From NCBI GenBank assembly GCA_003556865.1, contig PWQF01000062.1, forward strand, positions 1-5,282: 5,282 bases of DNA. Direction: 5' to 3'. The stretch is from Elusimicrobiota bacterium (GTDB lineage Bacteria > CG03 > SLGR01 > PWQF01). Below are positions 1 to 5,282 of this stretch, in pieces. The notes under the pieces were generated by a model, which searched no databases, had not been told where the DNA came from, and saw only the letters and a program-made list of their open reading frames with translations. Position numbers and translations under genes: made by a program. Positions within the stretch are counted from its first letter, which is position 1. Each line of letters opens with the position of its first letter.

Positions 1-354
<354 letters not shown>

Positions 355-377
355 AAAGGAAAGGAAAAACCGGAAAT

Positions 378-1796
378 ATGAACAGGGAAAAAATAAGTTT
401 CGGGACTGCCGGGTGGAGGGGGATAATAAGCCGGGAATTTACTTTCAGAAATGTAGATATAGTTTCGGCAGCTATCGCTGAATTTTTAATTGAAAAATAT
501 CCCCGGGGCGGGATTGAAGTTGCAGTGGGCTATGACAGCAGGTTTCACAGCGAGAATTTTTCAAAATCTGCTGCTTCGGTCCTGGCGGCCAGGGGCATAA
601 AGGTAAGCTACTCCATCCGGGATGTGCCAACCCCTGTCATATCCCACCATATAAGGAACCGGAAACTTAAAGGCGCGGTTAATATAACCGCTTCCCATAA
701 CCCCTCCCAATATTCAGGTATAAAGTTTTCTCCTTTTTCCGGAGGCCCCGCCCTTCCGGTAATGACTGAGAAAATAGAAGAAAATATAAGAAAAATACAG
801 GCGGCCGGCAATATAAAAAAGATTCCCTACTCCAGGGCATTGGAAAAGGAGCTGATCACTGAAGAGGATTTTTCTGTTCCTTATCTGGAAAAAATTAAGA
901 GCCTTATAGATATTCCCCTAATAAAAGAAAGGATTACCGCGGTTTATGACCCCATGTTCGGCTCCGGCCGGCATTACCTGGCGCCTCTTCTGGGGGATAG
1001 CCTTAAACAGATAAACGGCCGCAGGGATGTTCTTTTCGGGGGAGTCCCTCCCGAGCCTGCCGAAAAATATTTAAAAGAACTGAAAAAACTTGTTCTTCAG
1101 GGTGCGGATATAGGCCTGGCCACGGACTGCGACGGCGACCGGTTCGGCATAATTGACAGCAACGGTAAATATATTACAGCTGACAAAATGCTGGGGCTTG
1201 CCCTGTATCACCTTTATCAGAAGGGTTTCAGGGGCGCTGCCGTACGCTCGGTGATGACCTCTTCATTTATGGATGCTGTGGGGGATATGCTGGGCGTTGA
1301 GGTTATTCAGACACCAGTGGGCTTTAAATATATAGGGGATATTTTTCAGAAAAGGGATCTGATTATAGGAGGGGAGGAGAGCGGGGGGCTTACCATAGGC
1401 GGTCACCTCCCTGAAAAAGACGGTATTTTAGCCTGTCTGCTGGCTGCTGAAATTATGGCGGCACATAAAAAACCTCTAACCGGGATCATAGAAGATATAC
1501 AGAAAGAGACAGGGGTCTTTGAAAGCTCCCGCAAAAATTACCGCTTAAGCAGTGAAAAAGTAAAAGAACTTAAAGAGCAGCTGTCACTTAAAACCCCATC
1601 TGACATTGGGGGATACAAAGTAAAAGATACGGTAACCCTGGACGGCTATAAGTTTAATTTTAAACAGAAGAATTCCTGGGCCGGGATACGGTTTTCCGGC
1701 ACCGAACCTGTGGTAAGACTTTATGTTGAATCTTTTTCCCCTGCAGAAGTAAAAAATATAACCGGGGCTATGGAAAAAGTTTTTAATTTAATTTAA
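378..1796 (+). CDS. alpha-D-phosphohexomutase (phosphoglucomutase/phosphomannomutase family)
   Basis: The 472-residue cytoplasmic protein should interconvert hexose 1-phosphate and 6-phosphate (glucose and/or mannose) through a phosphoserine enzyme and a bisphosphate intermediate, linking glycolysis to sugar-nucleotide and polysaccharide synthesis. All four family signatures are present and in order: the N-terminal FGTAGWRGI (8-16), the catalytic TASHNP loop with phosphoserine Ser106, the metal loop DCDGDR with Asp250, Asp252 and Asp254, the sugar-recognition loop GEESGG (332-337), and the C-terminal phosphate-binding RFSGTEP (438-444). Length matches the family (450-480). The GTAGWRGI start, VPTP at 83-86 and the FGGVPPEP segment near 220-227 resemble the bacterial PGM_like2 type rather than GlmM, which has a shorter chain. 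ATG 378 is preceded by AAGGAAAGGA at 356-365, with a long gap of 12 nt, so the ribosome site is mediocre. Substrate preference cannot be read from sequence, so no gene symbol is given. Confidence 0.92.
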   Translation: MNREKISFGTAGWRGIISREFTFRNVDIVSAAIAEFLIEKYPRGGIEVAVGYDSRFHSENFSKSAASVLAARGIKVSYSIRDVPTPVISHHIRNRKLKGAVNITASHNPSQYSGIKFSPFSGGPALPVMTEKIEENIRKIQAAGNIKKIPYSRALEKELITEEDFSVPYLEKIKSLIDIPLIKERITAVYDPMFGSGRHYLAPLLGDSLKQINGRRDVLFGGVPPEPAEKYLKELKKLVLQGADIGLATDCDGDRFGIIDSNGKYITADKMLGLALYHLYQKGFRGAAVRSVMTSSFMDAVGDMLGVEVIQTPVGFKYIGDIFQKRDLIIGGEESGGLTIGGHLPEKDGILACLLAAEIMAAHKKPLTGIIEDIQKETGVFESSRKNYRLSSEKVKELKEQLSLKTPSDIGGYKVKDTVTLDGYKFNFKQKNSWAGIRFSGTEPVVRLYVESFSPAEVKNITGAMEKVFNLI

Positions 1797-1807
1797 AAAG
1801 GTCTTTC

Positions 1808-1836
1808 TTGATAAAGGCGGGTTAAAGAATTATAAT
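1808..1836 (+). promoter_or_regulatory. sigma70-type promoter for enolase
   Basis: TTGATA at 1808-1813 (five of six to the -35 consensus) and TATAAT at 1831-1836 (perfect -10) are separated by exactly 17 nt. Transcription would begin near 1843, leaving a leader of about 25 nt before the enolase ATG at 1868, just long enough for the Shine-Dalgarno at 1855-1860. It lies in the 71-bp spacer after the phosphohexomutase stop, where a promoter is expected. It would give enolase and the following division gene their own strong transcript independent of upstream read-through. There is no extended -10 TG. The spacing and both boxes make this the best promoter in the window. Confidence 0.68.
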
Positions 1837-1854
1837 AAACAAAAAGTTGAAAAA

Positions 1855-1860
1855 GAGAGG
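1855..1860 (+). promoter_or_regulatory. Shine-Dalgarno that sets the enolase start
   Basis: GAGAGG lies 7 nt upstream of ATG 1868. This decides the start against the in-frame TTG at 1847, which lies upstream of this site, has no comparable ribosome site of its own, and would add seven mostly basic residues not found in enolases. Confidence 0.7.
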
Positions 1861-1867
1861 AAAAAAA

Positions 1868-3154
1868 ATGAGCGCAATTAAAGAGATTAAGGCAAGAGAG
1901 ATACTGGATTCCAGGGGAAATCCTACGGTTGAAGTGGATCTTTTAACAGAATCGGGCCATACAGGCAGGGCGGCTGTCCCTTCCGGGGCCTCTACCGGTA
2001 AGCTGGAAGCACTTGAGATGAGGGACGGTGATAAAGGCCGGTACGGGGGTAAAGGTGTGAGCAGGGCAGTTGAAAATGTAAAGGAAAAAATAATGCCTGC
2101 CCTCAAAGGCATAAAAGTAGACCGCCAGGAAGAGATAGATGAAAAGATGATAGAACTGGACGGCACTGAAAATAAGAAGAGCCTGGGGGCCAACGCAATA
2201 CTGGGGGTTTCAATGGCGGCGGCCAGGGCAGCGGCCGCGGAGAAAAACCTCTCTCTCTTTAAATACTTAAAAGAAGAAGTGGCCGGTGAGGCCGATTATG
2301 CTCCGGGCCGTTACCTGCTGCCTGTTCCTTTAATGAATATTATAAACGGGGGGGAGCATGCCAGTAACAACCTTGAAATACAGGAGTTTATGATGGTTCC
2401 GCGGAGCCGGCAGACCTTTTCCGGTAACCTTAGAATGGCAGCCGAGGTTTTTCAGACCCTTAAGTCAATACTTTCAAAGAAGGGAATGACCACCGCGGTG
2501 GGGGACGAAGGGGGGTTTGCCCCTTCCCTTGATTCCAACCGGCAGGCCCTGGAACTTATACTTGAGGCGGTGGAGGCAGCCGGGTATGAGAGCGGAAAAG
2601 ATGTGGCGCTGGCTCTTGACAGCGCGGCCAGCGAGTTTTACCGGGAGGGAAGCTACCGGATAGAAGGTGAGAAAAATTCCGCCCAGCTTATAAGCTACTA
2701 CTCCTCTCTTATAGAAGAGCTGCCGGTTATCTCAATAGAGGACGGGCTTTCCGAGGACGACTGGGACGGGTGGAAAAAATTTACGGACGAACTGGGCAAA
2801 AAAGTACAGATAGTGGGGGATGACCTTTTTGTCACTAACATAAAACAGCTGGGCCGGGGGATTGAAAATGGTATAGCCAATTCAATTTTAATAAAAGTCA
2901 ACCAGATAGGCTCCCTTACGGAAACATTCCGGACGGTAAAAATGGCAAAGGAAGCAGGTTATACTTCGGTAATATCTCACAGAAGCGGAGAGACAGAAGA
3001 TACCATAATAGCAGATATTGCCGTAGCCCTGGGCTGCGGCCAGATAAAGACCGGCAGCCTTTCCCGGACCGACAGGGTGGCTAAGTATAACCGGCTTTTA
3101 AGGATCCAGGAGGAACTGGGGGCAGATGCAGAAATGGCTTCCTTTGGAGCTTGA
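1868..3154 (+). CDS. eno: enolase (phosphopyruvate hydratase)
   Basis: The 428-residue protein dehydrates 2-phosphoglycerate to phosphoenolpyruvate in glycolysis and the reverse in gluconeogenesis. It is cytoplasmic, usually dimeric or octameric, and Mg2+-dependent. The length is typical of bacterial enolases. Visible landmarks are [14 protein letters not shown] (10-23), the mobile SGASTG loop (39-44), His164 and Glu173 in the HASNN..QEFM segment, the catalytic base partner Glu214 in GDEGG, Mg2+ ligands Asp251 (LDSAASEFY), Glu291 (IEDGL) and Asp318 (VGDDLFVTN), catalytic Lys343 (IKVNQIG), the His371-Arg372-Ser373 SHRSGE motif and Lys394 (QIKTGS). The HASNNLE segment replaces the commoner HADNNVD, a mild change at non-catalytic positions. 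Start ATG 1868 is chosen from the Shine-Dalgarno at 1855-1860 and family length. A near-consensus promoter at 1808-1836 drives it. Its TGA stop shares bases with the TTG start of the next gene, so the two are probably translationally coupled. Confidence 0.97.
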   Translation: MSAIKEIKAREILDSRGNPTVEVDLLTESGHTGRAAVPSGASTGKLEALEMRDGDKGRYGGKGVSRAVENVKEKIMPALKGIKVDRQEEIDEKMIELDGTENKKSLGANAILGVSMAAARAAAAEKNLSLFKYLKEEVAGEADYAPGRYLLPVPLMNIINGGEHASNNLEIQEFMMVPRSRQTFSGNLRMAAEVFQTLKSILSKKGMTTAVGDEGGFAPSLDSNRQALELILEAVEAAGYESGKDVALALDSAASEFYREGSYRIEGEKNSAQLISYYSSLIEELPVISIEDGLSEDDWDGWKKFTDELGKKVQIVGDDLFVTNIKQLGRGIENGIANSILIKVNQIGSLTETFRTVKMAKEAGYTSVISHRSGETEDTIIADIAVALGCGQIKTGSLSRTDRVAKYNRLLRIQEELGADAEMASFGA

Positions 3155-3176
3155 GGGGGACCGGCTCTAAATTTTT
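3143..3176 (+). terminator. possible attenuating hairpin at the eno / division-gene junction
   Basis: TTTGGAGC at 3143-3150 can pair with GCTCTAAA at 3164-3171 (eight pairs, one of them G-U), enclosing a 13-nt loop, and TTTTT follows directly at 3172-3176. This has the layout of an intrinsic terminator, but the stem is short and only three pairs are G-C. It covers the last codons and stop of eno, and the TTG start of the downstream gene is the first codon in the loop. It could reduce transcription past eno, so that enolase is made in excess of the division protein, or it could hide the TTG until ribosomes finishing eno open it. Partial function or chance are both possible. Confidence 0.3.
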
Positions 3177-3435
3177 CTATATACTTGCCGCTTTAGCCCT
3201 GGTAATACTGATATTTTCAGGCTCAAACTTAAAGACTATTTTTACCTTGAGGGCGCGCCTAAAGCATTACCGGGAAAAAATAGAAGAGGTGCGTAAAGAG
3301 AATAATAAACTGAAAGAGGAGCTGAGGCTTCTAGCCGAAAATCCCGAACATGCCCAATTCCTTGCCCGTAAAAAGCTGGGAATGATTAAAGAAGGCGAAA
3401 TAAAGTACTATATCATAGAATCAGATAAAGATTAA
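3151..3435 (+). CDS. FtsB/DivIC-like septum formation initiator protein
   Basis: This 94-residue protein has the architecture of the FtsB/DivIC family, small bitopic membrane proteins that join FtsL and FtsQ/DivIB in the divisome and help activate septal peptidoglycan synthesis. A short basic N-terminus is followed by one membrane segment (about residues 8-24), then a heptad-like charged coiled coil (about 33-62). The family's conserved tail follows, [17 protein letters not shown] at 72-88, matching the usual AR.KLG.V.PGE..Y. The start is TTG 3151, overlapping the eno TGA (TTGA). It is the most upstream usable codon in this frame and no ATG or GTG lies before the membrane segment. The GGAG at 3146-3149 is only 1 nt away, too close for a normal Shine-Dalgarno, which suggests translation by ribosomes finishing eno. 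An eno-ftsB/divIC pairing is known from several bacterial groups. I cannot choose between FtsB and DivIC, so no symbol is given. Only 4 bp separate its stop from the convergent transporter gene. Confidence 0.85.
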   Translation: MRGTGSKFFYILAALALVILIFSGSNLKTIFTLRARLKHYREKIEEVRKENNKLKEELRLLAENPEHAQFLARKKLGMIKEGEIKYYIIESDKD

Positions 3436-3439
3436 GGTT

Positions 3440-4567
3440 TCAGCTCTTCCCGGTTAAGAAAAAAATCAACCCGCTTACCGCTATACCCCCCCCGCAGAAA
3501 AGGTAAATTGTTTTAAAGCCGTAAATGCCGGCCAGCAGCCCTATCACCGGGGGTGAGACAAGATAGGCAAAGTCAAATACAATGCTGTATAATGTAATTG
3601 CTTCCCCGGCCGGCCTGTCATTCATCTTTTGCATAAGAGAGGGGAGCAGGTTAGAATCAGTAACAGCAAACCCTATACCGTATACAAGTCCCGCGGCCAT
3701 CAGCCATAAAAAAGAGAACCGGGTTATAAGGAATATGCCTGCCAGTGAAAAAAGGACCCCTGCGCCGATAAGTTTTTTCCGGGGCAGAAGGTCAAATTTC
3801 CTTCCTGCCGTAAGTCTCAGTGTAATAGAGGATAAGGCAAAAACAGAAAAATAAAGGGCAAAATTATTTAAATTTTCCCTGGCTGCGGCAATAGGCAGAA
3901 AGCTTATTATTCCCGCGTCTGTAAATATAAGAAAAAAGACCAGGGCCAGGACAGATGCAGTTCCGGGGTTCAGAAGCTCTTTTAATCTGAGCCTGCCTGT
4001 TTCAGAAATTTTTTCTTTCCCTGTATCTTCTATAAAAAAAGCTAAAATAAGGGAAAAAGCTATTAAAAGAGAGGAGAAAAAAACGGCTGCGTTAAAAGAA
4101 AATTCTCTTTCTATCAATGAGCCCAGCAGGGGTGAAAATATAAGGGGGAAAATAAAAACTATGGTATAGATACCGAAAAGTTCTCCCCTCCTGGCGGCGG
4201 GGACCATTTTTCCTATCATTATAAGTGAAGAGAAGAAGAAGAAAATCAGCCCGCTTCCCTGAAGAATCCTGGCCAGCATAAGCCCGTAAAAGCCTTCCAT
4301 AAAAGAATAGGCAAGTGTTCCCCCAAGAGCGGCGGCAAGTCCCAGTAGAATATATCTTCTGGACCCCCGTTTACTTACCATTTTTCCCATTGCCGGCCTG
4401 AAAATAAGGGTAAGAAGGGGGGCGCTGCCCATTATAATTCCCGCCCCGGAGGCCGAACCGGTCTTTTCCAGTAAATAAGAAGGGAGTATGGGAACCAGTA
4501 TATCCCAGGCCCCCTTAAGCAGTATGCCTCCGGCCAGGAGAAGAATAAAATTTTTTTTCTTACTGAT
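3440..4567 (-). CDS. MFS transporter, DHA1 drug-efflux-like, with non-canonical or misread start
   Basis: This is a major facilitator superfamily secondary transporter of the inner membrane, probably a proton-coupled exporter; the substrate is unknown. Twelve membrane helices can be traced. Numbering from ATC 4567 (375 residues in all), helix 1 spans about 8-33 with the P26-ILP-29 motif. Motif A, GKMVSKRGSRR, is at 61-71 after helix 2. Motif B, RILQGSG, is at 100-106 in helix 4. A glycine/proline-rich motif C-like stretch (SPLLGS) lies in helix 5, and a charged central loop follows helix 6. The first ATG in frame (4432) falls inside helix 2 and would remove all of helix 1. The frame stays open to 4576 and the upstream translation (KKKNFILLL onward) is clearly MFS sequence. 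No ATG, GTG or TTG occurs there; candidates are ATC 4567, ATT 4546 or CTG 4522 (the last 4 nt after GGAGG). ATC 4567 would overlap the upstream gene's TAA by 8 nt. The family is sure; the start is not. Confidence 0.85.
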   Translation of the reverse strand: MSKKKNFILLLAGGILLKGAWDILVPILPSYLLEKTGSASGAGIIMGSAPLLTLIFRPAMGKMVSKRGSRRYILLGLAAALGGTLAYSFMEGFYGLMLARILQGSGLIFFFFSSLIMIGKMVPAARRGELFGIYTIVFIFPLIFSPLLGSLIEREFSFNAAVFFSSLLIAFSLILAFFIEDTGKEKISETGRLRLKELLNPGTASVLALVFFLIFTDAGIISFLPIAAARENLNNFALYFSVFALSSITLRLTAGRKFDLLPRKKLIGAGVLFSLAGIFLITRFSFLWLMAAGLVYGIGFAVTDSNLLPSLMQKMNDRPAGEAITLYSIVFDFAYLVSPPVIGLLAGIYGFKTIYLFCGGGIAVSGLIFFLTGKS

Positions 4568-5282
4568 ACTTCTGTATTAGGCCTACCTGCCGGTTAAACT
4601 CTTTTATCTTTTCGTCAAGCTCGCGGTGAATATTAAGCCGGCTTTTAAAGTAATCTCTATCATACCACTGGTCATCAAGTTCCTTTACATCCTTTCCCTG
4701 CTGCTCCACCCAGGTAAAGTATTTAAGGTTATGCATCCTTTTTTTCTGGTAATATGAGAGTTCAAGCATATGGTCCGGGCCTGCTCCTTCCAGGTAGCGG
4801 TGGTAGTCTACGGCTGCCTGGCGGGAGGTGTACTCCCCCCTGGATTTTCTCAGTTCGCTTAACCTGGAACCGTAAAGCTCCATTGAATCGGTGGCCACCG
4901 TTAAAAGAACATCCTGCCGGTTCATTTCATAATACTTAGCCATTTTAATGCAGCCCAGTATATTGGCTATTGCTGAAATACCCAGCAGGTTAAGCTCTTT
5001 AACTGTTTCAGGGGGGACGCCCCCTTCCCGGGAAAGAAACTCTTTTCCTGCCGGTTCATTAAAGAGCCTGGCCAGGCATATGCAAGCCTCATCGTCTATT
5101 CCTGCAACCATATCCGTACTCTTAATATTATGGACCCAGGGAATATGCTTATCCCCTATCCCTTCTATCCTGTGGTCTCCGTAACCGTTAAGGAGAAGGG
5201 TGGGGCACTGCAGGGCCTCCCCCGCCCCCAGCTTTGCCAGGGGGTATTTTTCCTTAATAAAATCTGCAGAGGATAGGGTTCC
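4560..5282 (-). CDS. PLP-dependent fold-type II enzyme (cysteine synthase/TrpB superfamily), 5' part missing
   Basis: The frame is open from the right edge to TAA 4562-4560, giving the last 240 residues of a longer protein; the ATG at 5111 is internal (visible residue 58). The visible part begins with GTLSSADFIKEK and continues with EALQCPTLL (22-30), GIGDKHIPWVHN (41-52), LLTVATDSMELYGSRL (126-141) and the tail MHNLKYFTWVEQQGK (183-197) and DDQWYD (203-208). From memory, these resemble proteins annotated as 'pyridoxal-5'-phosphate-dependent protein subunit beta' or cysteine synthase-like. The TVATDS segment sits where fold-type II enzymes place the Ser/Thr that contacts the pyridine nitrogen. 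The PLP lysine and phosphate-binding glycine loop would lie off the window. An extension of roughly 100 residues follows the TVATDS region, with Tyr, Trp and His residues and a charged helical end, unlike classical CysK. The reaction is unknown. It is the upstream partner of the MFS gene. I am confident of the superfamily and moderately confident of the subfamily. Confidence 0.72.
   Translation of the reverse strand, partial: GTLSSADFIKEKYPLAKLGAGEALQCPTLLLNGYGDHRIEGIGDKHIPWVHNIKSTDMVAGIDDEACICLARLFNEPAGKEFLSREGGVPPETVKELNLLGISAIANILGCIKMAKYYEMNRQDVLLTVATDSMELYGSRLSELRKSRGEYTSRQAAVDYHRYLEGAGPDHMLELSYYQKKRMHNLKYFTWVEQQGKDVKELDDQWYDRDYFKSRLNIHRELDEKIKEFNRQVGLIQKYQ

Noticed and set aside
608..811. 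Minus-strand open frame opposite the phosphohexomutase
   Set aside because: It is a shadow of the TASHNP region of a clear gene, with no motif of its own.
1822..2193. Minus-strand open frame of 123 codons opposite the start of eno
   Set aside because: It is antisense to well-conserved enolase sequence, has low-complexity Ser/Phe/Leu content from purine-rich coding on the other strand, and shows no ribosome site or recognisable domain.
2698..2901. Minus-strand open frame inside eno
   Set aside because: It is antisense to the Mg2+-ligand region of enolase; a composition shadow.
3430..3480. A bidirectional terminator between the convergent division and transporter genes
   Set aside because: Only 4 bp separate the stops, and I found no stem longer than about four pairs here.
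3582..3854. Plus-strand open frame of 90 codons opposite the transporter, with a TATAAT nearby
   Set aside because: It is antisense to conserved MFS helices; the TATAAT at about 3588 lacks a matching -35 and the peptide is not recognisable.
4560..5111. A complete 183-residue protein starting at ATG 5111
   Set aside because: The frame is open to the right edge and the upstream translation (GIGDKHIPWVHN and before) is conserved family sequence, so 5111 is an internal methionine.
4754..5184. Two plus-strand open frames opposite the PLP enzyme gene
   Set aside because: Both are antisense to recognisable PLP-family sequence and have unusual proline/arginine-rich composition typical of shadow frames.

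Overview
The window is a chromosomal housekeeping stretch from a bacterium. It holds six protein-coding genes in two convergent groups, with no RNA gene, mobile element or CRISPR array that I can see. Bacterial identity follows from rsmA/ksgA, a bacterial-type enolase next to a FtsB/DivIC-type division protein, purine-rich Shine-Dalgarno sequences and a sigma70-type promoter. Base composition is mixed, with AT-rich spacers and frequent AGG and ATA codons. That would suit an anaerobic Gram-positive or deep-branching Actinomycetota/Bacillota-like lineage, but this is a low-confidence inference. The eno-divIC/ftsB neighbourhood occurs in several phyla.

Left part, plus strand (1-3435): the 3' end of rsmA (ksgA, 16S rRNA dimethyladenosine transferase) runs in from the left edge. 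A 68-bp AT-rich spacer carrying repeated TTTGTAAA words follows, then a complete alpha-D-phosphohexomutase (phosphoglucomutase/phosphomannomutase). The next spacer has a near-consensus promoter (TTGATA, 17 nt, TATAAT) and a good Shine-Dalgarno for enolase. The enolase start is therefore ATG 1868, not the upstream in-frame TTG. The enolase stop overlaps the TTG start of a small FtsB/DivIC-like protein, and a possible hairpin with a T-run sits exactly on that junction.

Right part, minus strand (3440-5282): a gene entering from the right edge encodes the C-terminal 240 residues of a PLP-dependent fold-type II enzyme of the cysteine synthase/tryptophan synthase beta superfamily. It overlaps or abuts an MFS exporter-like gene. 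The conserved first transmembrane helix of the transporter lies upstream of its first ATG, and no ATG, GTG or TTG is available in that frame. A non-canonical start, coupled to the upstream gene, or a sequence error is implied.

Functionally, the plus-strand genes cover ribosome maturation, sugar-phosphate interconversion, lower glycolysis and septum formation. The minus-strand pair looks like a small operon of an uncharacterised PLP enzyme with a transporter. I found no convincing new multi-gene system. The points worth a second look are the transporter start, the eno/ftsB junction structure, the TTTGTAAA cluster and the PLP-enzyme/transporter pairing.
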